DNA of 64,000 nucleotides from Micromonospora sp. CCTCC AA 2012012 (GTDB taxonomy: Bacteria; Actinomycetota; Actinomycetes; Mycobacteriales; Micromonosporaceae): NCBI RefSeq assembly GCF_040499845.1, contig NZ_CP159342.1, positions 1,426,001 to 1,490,000 of the forward strand. The letters run 5' to 3'. How positions within the stretch are numbered: the first letter of the stretch is position 1; the number at the start of each line of letters is the position of its first letter. A program made the position numbers and the translations under genes. Below, piece after piece: positions 26,492-33,701 of this stretch. Below the pieces are notes generated by a model. The model was given only the letters and a program-made list of their open reading frames with translations. It did not search any database and was not told where the DNA came from.

Positions 26492-26856
26492 AAGCGCCGG
26501 TAGCCCAGCAGCATCCCCTCGTCGGTCAGCGTGAACACGTCGACGAAGTCCAGGTCGGTCCGGCTCGACGAGCCGGTGTAGCGGCCCGTCACCGCCACCC
26601 CGTCGCCGTCCGCGATGACCTTGAAGATCTGGTGCCGGGTCGGCGGGCCGGCGACCTGGGCGTGGATCCGGAGCACCTCGGCCCGGCCCCGGCCCTGCGC
26701 CAGGTCCGGCCGCCGCACCTGCACGTGCTCGTCGAGCAGCGAGGCGTAGCCGTCGATGTCGCCCGTGTCGAGATAGTGGTACGACAGTCGCACGTGGTCG
26801 ACTCCGGCCGCGGTGGCGACAGCGCTGCGCGTCCGTGAACCCCGGTGGCTGATCAT
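26470..26856 (-). CDS. SnoaL/NTF2-like nuclear-transport-factor-fold protein
   Basis: This 128-residue protein has the NTF2-like cone fold pattern: HVRLSYHYLDTGDIDGYASLLDEHVQVRRPD (helices then beta), HQIFKVIADGDGVAVTGRY and DVFTLTDEGMLLGYRRFY. Members include polyketide cyclases, isomerases and proteins with no known enzyme activity; I cannot assign a reaction. The ATG at 26856 follows AGGAGA. Its 3' end overlaps the HxlR fusion gene by 22 bp, and it is divergent from the SARP gene, so it may mark the left edge of the biosynthetic cluster or belong to it. Confidence 0.78.
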   Translation of the reverse strand: MISHRGSRTRSAVATAAGVDHVRLSYHYLDTGDIDGYASLLDEHVQVRRPDLAQGRGRAEVLRIHAQVAGPPTRHQIFKVIADGDGVAVTGRYTGSSSRTDLDFVDVFTLTDEGMLLGYRRFYFVAPA

Positions 26857-27173
26857 CCGGCGGTCTCCTCTGCCTGGTTCCCCGTTGTCCACACTGGGTG
26901 GCTGTGCAGACAACTGTCGACCGACCAGGCAACTCCGGCCTATCACGGCGCTTTCCCCGTTGGTCGCCTGCCATTCACCGCCCGAACGGCAGCCGCCTCG
27001 GACCGGGTGCCGGCCGGGCTGCGACGCTCCACTTGACCATCCCGGAACGGGATTGCGCAACCTACGGACGGGTCGACAAGGTTGGTCGCGCGCGGCTGGA
27101 CAACGGGCACCCCGATGAAGTGAAGTTGTTTTCAGAAACGCCATTCCTGAATAGCTGTCGGCCCTGGAGACTC
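26857..27173. other. 317-bp divergent intergenic region before the SARP gene
   Basis: This gene-free stretch separates the NTF2-like gene from the SARP gene. It holds one promoter of the cluster type (box at 26913, -10-like hexamer at 26941), giving a leader of about 220 bases. An open frame running into the SARP gene from 26898 has no SARP-like sequence. The AT-richer part just before the gene (around 27120-27160) may hold a second promoter. Confidence 0.6.
26913..26946 (+). promoter_or_regulatory. Cluster-type promoter of the SARP gene
   Basis: Box ACTGTCGAC, 19 bases, then TATCAC. The box agrees at six of nine positions with the ACTGCCGCT box of the other four cluster promoters, and the spacing is identical. 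A second CAACTCCGG lies within the spacer. It would allow the SARP to act on its own gene. Confidence 0.5.
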
Positions 27174-30100
27174 ATGCCCGACTTGACCCTCGCCCGCCCG
27201 GTCGCACCGCCCGGAATCGTCTTCCGGGTCCTGGGCCCCCTGCAGGTGGAAGGGGCCACCGGGACGGTTCGGATCCCGCCGGGACGCCAGGAGATCATTC
27301 TCGCCTGCCTGCTGATGGAGGCGGGACGGGTGGTCGGCACCGACCGGCTGCTCGACCTGATCTGGCACGAGGAACCACCGGACACCGCCCGTACCCAGAT
27401 CCAGATCTGCGTGTCCCGGTTGCGCAAGAGCTTCGTCGCGGCGGGCGTCGCCGCGTCCGTGGTGTCCCGTGCTCCCGGCTACCTGCTGCGTACCGACGAC
27501 GACGCGGTCGACCTGCACGTGTTCAACCGGCAGGTGATGGCCTCCCGGGTGCTGGTCAAGGAGGGCCGGGTCGCCGAGGCGGCGGAGACCCTGCGGGCCG
27601 CCGTGGCGCTGTGGCGGGGGCCGTGCCTCAGCGGCATCCCCAGCGAGGCGCTGCGTACCCGGGGGGTGCGGCTGGACGAGGACCGGCTGACCGCCGTCGA
27701 GACCTATCTGGAGCTGGAGCTGAGCCTCGGGCGCAGCCACGAGCTGGTCGGCGAGATCAGCCGGCTGGTGCACGAGCATCCGCTGCGGGAGCGGCTGCGC
27801 GGGCAGCTGATGCTGGCCCTGCACCGCTCCGGCCGGCAGGCCGAGGCGCTGGACGTCTACCGGGCGGGCCGGCAGCTGCTCGCCGACGAGCTGGGTCTGG
27901 AGCCGGGGGAGGAGCTGCGCCAGCTGGAGGCCGCCATCCTCGCCGGGGATCCGGCGCTGCACGCCGCCGGCCCGGCGCCGCACCGACCGGAGGCCGCCCG
28001 CCCGGCGCCGGCCGTCGCGCCGGCACCGGCGTACGGCGAGGAGAAGCCGCACCAGCTCCCGGCCGACACGGCGGACTTCGTCGCCAGCGAGCCGGTGCTG
28101 CGGACGGTGGAGGCCGCGCTGCTCGGCGGCGACGGGCAGCGGGCGCTCGGTCTGGTGGTGATCGCCGGCAAGCCCGGCATCGGCAAGAGCGCGATGGCCA
28201 CCCACGTCGCGCACCGGCTGGGCGGCAGCCGCTTCCCCGACGGTCAGCTCTACTGCGACCTGCGGGGCGCCGGCACCGAGCCGGTCAGCGCGCGGGACGC
28301 CCTCGGCCGGTTCCTGCGGGCGCTCGGCATCCCCGGCCCGGTGATCCCCGACGGCACCGACGAACGCGCCGAGATGTACCGGACCCTGCTGGCCTCGCGC
28401 CGGATGCTGGTGGTCCTCGACGACGCGGCGAACGAGCGCCAGATCAGCCCGCTGCTGCCGGGCAGCAGCAGCTGCGCCGTCGTGGTCACCAGCCGCTCCC
28501 GGCTGACCGCGCTGCCCGGCGCGCAGCGGGTCGAGCTGGACGTGCTGGACCAGGCGCAGGCCTTGGAGCTGCTGGGCCGGGTGATCGGCGTGGAGCGGGT
28601 CGCCCGGGAACCGGAGGCGGCGGGCGCGCTGGTGCGTACGGTGGGGGGACTGCCGCTGGCGCTGCGGATCGTGGCCGCCCGGCTGGCCGCCCGCCCGCAC
28701 TGGACGCTGGCGTCGATGGTGCACCGGCTGGCCAACGAGCGGCACCGCCTCGACGAGCTGGCGCACGGCGAGATGACGATGCGGGCCAGCCTCTCGCTCA
28801 CCCACGACGGGCTCAACCGCGCCGACCGGCGGCTGCTGCGCCTGTTCAGCCTGGCGGAGGGGCCGACGGTGCCGGGCTGGATCGCCGGCGCGCTGCTCGA
28901 CGACCACCGCCCGTTCCCGTCCGACCTGGTCGAGCCGCTGGTCGACGTGCAGATGCTGGACGCGGTGGCGGTGGAGCGCACCGGCGAGTTCCGCTACCGG
29001 TTCCACGAGGTGATCCGGCTGTTCGCCCGCGAGCAGCTCACCCTGCACGACAGCCCCGCCGTCCAGCTCGCCGCGACCGAGCGGATGGTCGGCGGCTGGC
29101 TGGCGATCGCCGAGCAGGCCCACGCCCGGATCTACGGCGGCGACTACACCGTGCTGCGCGGCGACGGACCGCGCTGGCAGCCGCCGGCCTCCTACGTGGA
29201 GAGCCTGCTGGCCGAGCCGATGGAGTGGCTGGACAGCGAACATCCCAGCCTCTGCCTCGCCGTCGAGCAGGCCGCCCAGGCCGGGCTGCACGAACTCTGC
29301 TGGGACCTGGCCACCACGCTGGTGACCCTCTTCGAGGCGCGCGGCTATTTCGACCACTGGGAGCGGACCCACCGGCGGGCGCTGGAGGCGACCCGCGCGG
29401 CCGACAACCGCCGCGGCACCGCGGCCGTGCTCAGCTCGCTGGGCACCATGCACCTGAGCCGGCAGCAGCCGGAGGAGGCGCGGCGGGCGCTCGGCGCGGC
29501 GCTGGAGATCTTCGACGACCTGGGCGACCCGCACGGGCTGGCCCTGTGCCGCCGCGACCTCGCCCTGCTCGACCGGCAGATCGGCGAGGACGACCGGGCC
29601 CTGCTCCTCTACGAGCAGGCCGCGCGGGACTTCGAACGGGTCGACGACGTGGTCGGCCGGGCGACCGTGCTGACCCAGAGCGCGTACATCTGGATGCGGC
29701 GGGGGCACACCGCCGTCGCGCACGACCAGCTCGAGGAGGCGCTGACCATCTTTCGCTCGGTGGGGTACGCCCACGGCGAGGCGCACGCCCTCCGCCGGGC
29801 CGGTCAGGTGCTGCTGCGACGCGGCGAGCACGTCCAGGCGGAACGGACGTTGACCGGCGTGCTGGAGATGGTGCGCCGGGGTCGCGACATCATCGGCGAG
29901 GGGCACCTGCTGCGCAACCTCGGTGAGGTGCACGAGGCCAGCGGACGTTACGAGCAGGCCCGGGACGCCTTCGCGCAGGCCCTCTCGGTGCGGGAACAGA
30001 TCATGGACCACGGCGGCGCGGCGGTGGTCCGTCTGGACCTGGCCCGGGTGCTGTCCCGCTGCGGTGAGACCACCGCCGCCGGCGCGCTGCTGGAGCAGGC

Positions 30101-30197
30101 GGCGGCGAGCTTCCGGTCCCGGGGGATGCGGCACGAACTGCGGGAGGCGGAGCGGCTGTCGGAGGAGCTGGCCACCCGACGTCCGTCCGCCTCCTGA
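27174..30197 (+). CDS. AfsR-like SARP transcriptional regulator (wHTH-BTAD-NB-ARC-TPR)
   Basis: The 1007-residue regulator has an OmpR-type winged helix (residues about 12-95, with LGPLQVEG and TQIQICVSRLRKSF), a bacterial transcriptional activation domain (about 105-250) and an NB-ARC ATPase. Walker A is AGKPGIGKSAM near 330 and Walker B is MLVVLDDA near 409. A TPR-rich C-terminal third follows. Large SARPs of this layout activate antibiotic clusters by binding direct repeats over the -35 region. The ATG at 27174 follows GGAG; the 92-codon open extension upstream is not family-like. It is the first cluster gene on the + strand and the most likely activator of the shared promoter box found in front of the biosynthetic operons. 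Confidence 0.93.
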   Translation: MPDLTLARPVAPPGIVFRVLGPLQVEGATGTVRIPPGRQEIILACLLMEAGRVVGTDRLLDLIWHEEPPDTARTQIQICVSRLRKSFVAAGVAASVVSRAPGYLLRTDDDAVDLHVFNRQVMASRVLVKEGRVAEAAETLRAAVALWRGPCLSGIPSEALRTRGVRLDEDRLTAVETYLELELSLGRSHELVGEISRLVHEHPLRERLRGQLMLALHRSGRQAEALDVYRAGRQLLADELGLEPGEELRQLEAAILAGDPALHAAGPAPHRPEAARPAPAVAPAPAYGEEKPHQLPADTADFVASEPVLRTVEAALLGGDGQRALGLVVIAGKPGIGKSAMATHVAHRLGGSRFPDGQLYCDLRGAGTEPVSARDALGRFLRALGIPGPVIPDGTDERAEMYRTLLASRRMLVVLDDAANERQISPLLPGSSSCAVVVTSRSRLTALPGAQRVELDVLDQAQALELLGRVIGVERVAREPEAAGALVRTVGGLPLALRIVAARLAARPHWTLASMVHRLANERHRLDELAHGEMTMRASLSLTHDGLNRADRRLLRLFSLAEGPTVPGWIAGALLDDHRPFPSDLVEPLVDVQMLDAVAVERTGEFRYRFHEVIRLFAREQLTLHDSPAVQLAATERMVGGWLAIAEQAHARIYGGDYTVLRGDGPRWQPPASYVESLLAEPMEWLDSEHPSLCLAVEQAAQAGLHELCWDLATTLVTLFEARGYFDHWERTHRRALEATRAADNRRGTAAVLSSLGTMHLSRQQPEEARRALGAALEIFDDLGDPHGLALCRRDLALLDRQIGEDDRALLLYEQAARDFERVDDVVGRATVLTQSAYIWMRRGHTAVAHDQLEEALTIFRSVGYAHGEAHALRRAGQVLLRRGEHVQAERTLTGVLEMVRRGRDIIGEGHLLRNLGEVHEASGRYEQARDAFAQALSVREQIMDHGGAAVVRLDLARVLSRCGETTAAGALLEQAAASFRSRGMRHELREAERLSEELATRRPSAS

Positions 30198-30209
30198 CCC
30201 GCTGCGGGG

Positions 30210-30386
30210 TCAGTCCCAGGGGTTGTTGCTGCTCGGGCTGGGGGTCGGGGTCGGGCTGATGGTCACCGTGACCGACGCGTCCGGGGCCGGGGCGTCCGCG
30301 GCCTGCGCCGCCGTGGCGCCGAGGGCGACCAGACCGGCGGTGGCGGCGGCGAGAGCGAACATCTTGACAGCGGTGCTGCGGCCCAT
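30210..30386 (-). CDS. Small secreted peptide of unknown function
   Basis: This 58-residue product has a clear Sec signal (MGRSTAVKMFALAAATAGLV, cleavage near AAQAAD). The mature peptide of about 28 residues is acidic, then rich in Thr, Pro and Ser, and ends SSNNPWD. The ATG is preceded by AAGGAG at good spacing. It lies convergent with the SARP gene, 12 bp from its stop, and divergent from the XRE regulator gene. There is no Cys and no RiPP-like core, so it may be an extracellular or wall peptide. I do not recognise a family. Confidence 0.7.
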   Translation of the reverse strand: MGRSTAVKMFALAAATAGLVALGATAAQAADAPAPDASVTVTISPTPTPSPSSNNPWD

Positions 30387-30731
30387 TGTCGACTCCTTGT
30401 CGGCGTTTCCCTGCGGTGTTGGGCTGAACGCTAACGACGGGCGGAATCTCGGCCTTATCCCAGCATGTATCTCGGCGCTATCACCATTGTCGACGGCCGG
30501 TGATAGCGCGGCCGTGCGGCGCCGCCGGAGATTTAGCGACGCACCGCCGGAGGGCGGGAGAACTGTTCTGAACTGCGGTTATCCGATGCTTGGCCGGGTG
30601 ATGCCCGGCCGATAGCGGAGTCCGGACGATAGCGGTGACGAGGAAATCCCGGCGACGGGATCGACGGCGGACACGAGCCGCCCGCGCTGAATTTCCCCGC
30701 GCCGTGACACCGGAGAAGTGGAGACCGCAAC
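30387..30731. other. 345-bp divergent regulatory region before the XRE-type regulator
   Basis: No gene is visible here. The region contains a perfect 11-bp inverted repeat (30475-30485 and 30499-30509) and further GATAGCGG copies at 30611 and 30628, 17 bp apart. It separates the small secreted peptide gene from the NB-ARC regulator gene and probably carries both promoters. The cluster-type ACTGCCGCT box with 19-base spacing is not found. Confidence 0.6.
30475..30509. promoter_or_regulatory. Long inverted repeat, candidate operator
   Basis: GCGCTATCACC and GGTGATAGCGC form a perfect 11-bp inverted repeat with a 13-bp spacer (24 bp between equivalent positions, near two helical turns). The half-site core GATAGCG recurs at 30611 and 30628. 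It is likely bound by a dimeric regulator controlling the divergent genes. Confidence 0.55.
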
Positions 30732-32051
30732 ATGAGCATCGACGTACGGAGCGGCGAGGACGTGCCGCGGTTCGGCCTACTGGTCCGCCAGCACCGGACC
30801 CGCATCGGATTGACCCAGCGGGAACTGGCGGACTTCTCCACGGTCAGCGTCCGGGCGATCCGGGACCTGGAGCAGGGGCGGGCGCGCCGGCCGCGGCAGG
30901 ACACCGTACGACTGATCGCCGACGGCCTGCGGCTCGGGCTGCGGGCCCGCGCGGACCTGGAGTCCGCGGCCAACGAGGGCCGGACCAGCTGGGCGGTGAA
31001 GGCCGGCTACGAGGCCGACCCGCCGGCCCCGCCCTTCGCCACCGACGTGCAGCTCGGCCGGGAGGCCGAGACCGGCGTCATCCTCGACGAGCTGACCGGC
31101 GGCGCGGAACGGCTGCTGACCATCGTCGGCATCGACGGCGTCGGTCGGACCCGGCTCGCCCTAGAGGTCGCCACCCGGCTGCACACCGCCGAGCGGACCC
31201 CGGTGCTCTGGTGCCCGGTGACCACCGTCGGCCCGCGCCCCGGCGGCGACCGGCTCGCCGCCCTGGTCCGCGCCGCCGTCGACCAGCTCCTCGACAGCGG
31301 CGACGGCGGGACGGACGACGTCGCCGCGTTCGTGGAGACCGTCGCCGACCGTCCGCCGCTGCTGGTGCTGGACGGGGTGACCGGGACCGGCGTACGTGGG
31401 GACCGCCTCGCCGAGCTGCTGCGCGACTGCCCCGGCCTGCGGATCCTGGTCACCGCCGCGCAGCCGCTGCGGGTGCCGGGGGAGCGGACCTTCCTGCTCA
31501 CCCCGCTGGCCGTCCCGGAGGCGGGTGAACCGGTCGACCCGCAGTCGCCGGCCGTGCGGCTCTTCGTCGAGCGGGCCCGCCGGGCCCGCCCCGACTTCCA
31601 TCTCACCGCGGCCGACGCCGGCCTCGTCGGCGACATCTGCCGCCGGCTCGACGGGGTGCCGCAGGCGCTGCACGCGGCGGCGTCCTGGCTCGTCGTGTAC
31701 GACATCCCGACGCTGCACCGGTGCCTGCACGACGACCCGGCGGGGCTGCTGCACCACCTCGCCGGCGCCGAGGGCGGCGGCGGCCTGCGGGAGGCGCTGG
31801 CGCGCCGGCTGGCCGACCTGCCCACCGCCGCGCGGGACCTGCTGGCCGCGCTCTGCGTCCGGGGCGACGACTTCGGCCTGCCCGAGGTGATGACGCTGAC
31901 CGGCGGCAGCCTGCCCGACAGCGGCCGGGCCGTCCGCGACCTGGTGCTGCACGGTCTGGTCCGGCCCAGCTACGCGGCCGGGCAGTCCCGGTTCCGGATC
32001 CTGCACCTGGTCCGGGCCGCCCAGCTCTGCGCCCTGGCCGCCCGGGTCTGA
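30732..32051 (+). CDS. XRE-type helix-turn-helix regulator with NB-ARC-like ATPase domain
   Basis: The 439-residue protein starts with a Cro/C1-type helix-turn-helix (residues about 12-68: LVRQHRTRIGLTQRELADFS, VSVRAIRDLEQGRARRP). An AP-ATPase-like domain follows, with a Walker-A-like IVGIDGVGRTRLALE near residue 130 and Walker B-like LLVLDGV near 215. The invariant Walker A lysine is Arg here, so ATP hydrolysis may be weak or lost. The last third holds a winged-helix-like region but no TPR array. It lies between the SARP and the biosynthetic genes and is probably a second pathway regulator. The ATG follows GGAGA. Confidence 0.85.
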   Translation: MSIDVRSGEDVPRFGLLVRQHRTRIGLTQRELADFSTVSVRAIRDLEQGRARRPRQDTVRLIADGLRLGLRARADLESAANEGRTSWAVKAGYEADPPAPPFATDVQLGREAETGVILDELTGGAERLLTIVGIDGVGRTRLALEVATRLHTAERTPVLWCPVTTVGPRPGGDRLAALVRAAVDQLLDSGDGGTDDVAAFVETVADRPPLLVLDGVTGTGVRGDRLAELLRDCPGLRILVTAAQPLRVPGERTFLLTPLAVPEAGEPVDPQSPAVRLFVERARRARPDFHLTAADAGLVGDICRRLDGVPQALHAAASWLVVYDIPTLHRCLHDDPAGLLHHLAGAEGGGGLREALARRLADLPTAARDLLAALCVRGDDFGLPEVMTLTGGSLPDSGRAVRDLVLHGLVRPSYAAGQSRFRILHLVRAAQLCALAARV

Positions 32052-32052
32052 C

Positions 32053-32077
32053 CACCCCCGCAACTGCTGCGTGGGTG
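32053..32077 (+). terminator. Hairpin after the XRE regulator gene
   Basis: Ten-base arms (CACCCCCGCA and TGCGTGGGTG, one mismatch) with an ACTGC loop start 1 bp after the stop. They end eight bases before the first cluster promoter box. Confidence 0.5.
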
Positions 32078-32085
32078 CCGGAACA

Positions 32086-32119
32086 ACTGCCGCTCGGCGC
32101 GTACGGGCGCCGGTTGAAT
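32086..32119 (+). promoter_or_regulatory. Cluster-type promoter of the fabH-ACP-NRPS1 unit
   Basis: Box ACTGCCGCT, 19 bases, then TTGAAT, ending 77 bp before the ketosynthase start. CAACTGCTGCG at 32061 is a partial second copy of the box, 23 bp upstream. CGGCGC directly after the box is shared with the mutase-operon promoter. Confidence 0.65.
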
Positions 32120-32196
32120 GACTGCACACCGAGCAGGAAGCGGTCCGGCGGAGAGCCCGTCGGACCGCCGGACGACGGTACGAGGAGGGACGACCT

Positions 32197-33243
32197 TTGT
32201 CGGCGAATGTCGAGCACACGAGGAACACCAGGACGGCCGTCATCGCCGGCCTCGGCGCGTACGTGCCGGAGCAGGTGGTGAAGAACGACGAGATCGCCGC
32301 GCGGCTCGGCGTCACCACGGACTGGATCCGGGACCGGACCGGCATCGAGCAGCGGTTCGTCCTCGAACCCACGGGGGCCACCTCCGACCTGGCCGTGGAG
32401 GCCGGTCGGCGGGCCCTCGACTCCTGCGGGAACCCGGAGATCGATTTCCTGATCCTGGCGACCTGCACCCCGGACCACCCCTTCCCGGCCACCGCGCCGG
32501 CGGTCGCCGCCCGGCTGGGCCTGAAGGGCATCGCCGCCTTCGACCTCAACGCGGCCTGCTCCGGGTTCGTCTACGCGCTGTCGGTCAGCGCCGGCATGCT
32601 CGCCTCCGGGGCGTACCGCACCGGGCTGGTGATCGGCGCCGACGCGATCTCCACCATCCTCGACAACGACGACCAGATCACCGCGCCGATCTTCGGTGAC
32701 GGCGCCGGTGCCGTGGTCGTCCGGGCCGGCGGCACCGACGAGCCGGGCAGTGTCACCGCGCACGTCCTAGGCAGCGACGGCGACCTGCTGGACATCATGA
32801 AGACGCCGGCCGGCGGCTCCCGGCAGCGCTCCGCCGGCGTCGGCACCGACGTCGCGCAGAGCTACTTCACGATGGCCGGCCGATCCGTCTACAAGCACGC
32901 CATCAACCGGATGACGCTGGCCTCGACGTCGGTGCTGGAGCGGATGGGCTGGGGCGTCGACGACGTCGACTGGCTCGTCGCCCATCAGGCCAACCGGCGC
33001 ATCCTCACCGCCACCGCCGAGGCGATCGGCATCCCGGCCGAGAAGGCGGTGATCAACGTGGACAAGGTGGCCAACACCTCCGCCGCGTCCATCCCGCTGG
33101 CCTTCGTCGACGCGGTGGAGTCCGGCGCGTTCACCGCCGGCGACAAGGTGCTCCTGGCCGCGTTCGGCGGGGGCGCCACCTGGGCCGCCGCGGCCCTGAC
33201 CTGGCCCGACCTGACGCTCGCGGCCCCGCACGTCACCCGCTGA
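32197..33243 (+). CDS. Beta-ketoacyl-ACP synthase III (FabH family)
   Basis: This 348-residue thiolase-fold enzyme joins an acyl-CoA to malonyl-ACP to start a fatty-acyl chain. The triad is intact: Cys in DLNAACSGFVYAL near residue 123, His in WLVAHQANRRI near 263 and Asn in KVANTSAASIPLAF near 293. The start is TTG, eight bases after a GGAGGG site; no ATG or GTG fits the frame here. It is followed by an ACP and an NRPS with a starter-type C domain, so it probably makes or extends the acyl group that caps the peptide. Other fatty-acid enzymes would come from primary metabolism. No acyl-AMP ligase is present in the window. Confidence 0.93.
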   Translation: MSANVEHTRNTRTAVIAGLGAYVPEQVVKNDEIAARLGVTTDWIRDRTGIEQRFVLEPTGATSDLAVEAGRRALDSCGNPEIDFLILATCTPDHPFPATAPAVAARLGLKGIAAFDLNAACSGFVYALSVSAGMLASGAYRTGLVIGADAISTILDNDDQITAPIFGDGAGAVVVRAGGTDEPGSVTAHVLGSDGDLLDIMKTPAGGSRQRSAGVGTDVAQSYFTMAGRSVYKHAINRMTLASTSVLERMGWGVDDVDWLVAHQANRRILTATAEAIGIPAEKAVINVDKVANTSAASIPLAFVDAVESGAFTAGDKVLLAAFGGGATWAAAALTWPDLTLAAPHVTR

Positions 33244-33316
33244 CCGTTCCACCCGCCGCGACCGCACCACCGCACCACCGATCACACAGGCGAGGCACTC
33301 ACCCGAGGGCCCGACG

Positions 33317-33562
33317 ATGGGAGACACCGTGCTGAACACCCTGGAGAAGGTCAACGAGATCGTCCTGGAACAGGTGCCGGACCTGGAGGTCCGCATCGGC
33401 CCGGCACACCGGCTCAGCCAGGACCTGGGCATCGACTCGCTCACCTTCGTCGACATCCTGGTGAAGGTCGAGAAGAGCTTCGACATCGAGATCACCGACG
33501 ACGAGCTGGCCGCCGTCCAGAGCGTCCAGGACATCCTGGACCTCATCGAGCGGAAGCAGTGA
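33317..33562 (+). CDS. Acyl carrier protein
   Basis: The 81-residue acidic protein has the phosphopantetheine site in LGIDSLTFVDILVKVEK (Ser near residue 41) and the usual four-helix ACP pattern. It lies 73 bp after the ketosynthase and 139 bp before NRPS1. It is probably a dedicated carrier that holds the acyl chain made with the ketosynthase and offers it to the first C domain of NRPS1. It could also serve general fatty-acid synthesis, but its place in the operon argues for the pathway. Confidence 0.93.
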   Translation: MGDTVLNTLEKVNEIVLEQVPDLEVRIGPAHRLSQDLGIDSLTFVDILVKVEKSFDIEITDDELAAVQSVQDILDLIERKQ

Positions 33563-33608
33563 CCCGTACCCCGGTCCGTCCCACCGCCGTCCGTCATCAC
33601 GTCGTCGG

Positions 33609-33646
33609 CCCACCGCGCACACGTACCTGAAGGGTGCCGCGGTGGG
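33609..33646 (+). other. Inverted repeat between the ACP and NRPS1 genes
   Basis: Nine-base arms (CCCACCGCG and CGCGGTGGG) with a 20-base loop, 47 bp after the ACP stop. It may be an mRNA structure that changes the ratio of ACP to NRPS1; it is not a clear terminator. Confidence 0.35.
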
Positions 33647-33701
33647 TCGGTGACGCCTGTCCCACCGCTCCGCCTTCCGTGTGCACAGATGGGGGTCCAC
33701 C

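Noticed and set aside
26898-27173. Upstream extension of the SARP frame
   Set aside because: The sequence has no SARP similarity, covers the probable promoter, and the ATG at 27174 has its own ribosome site.
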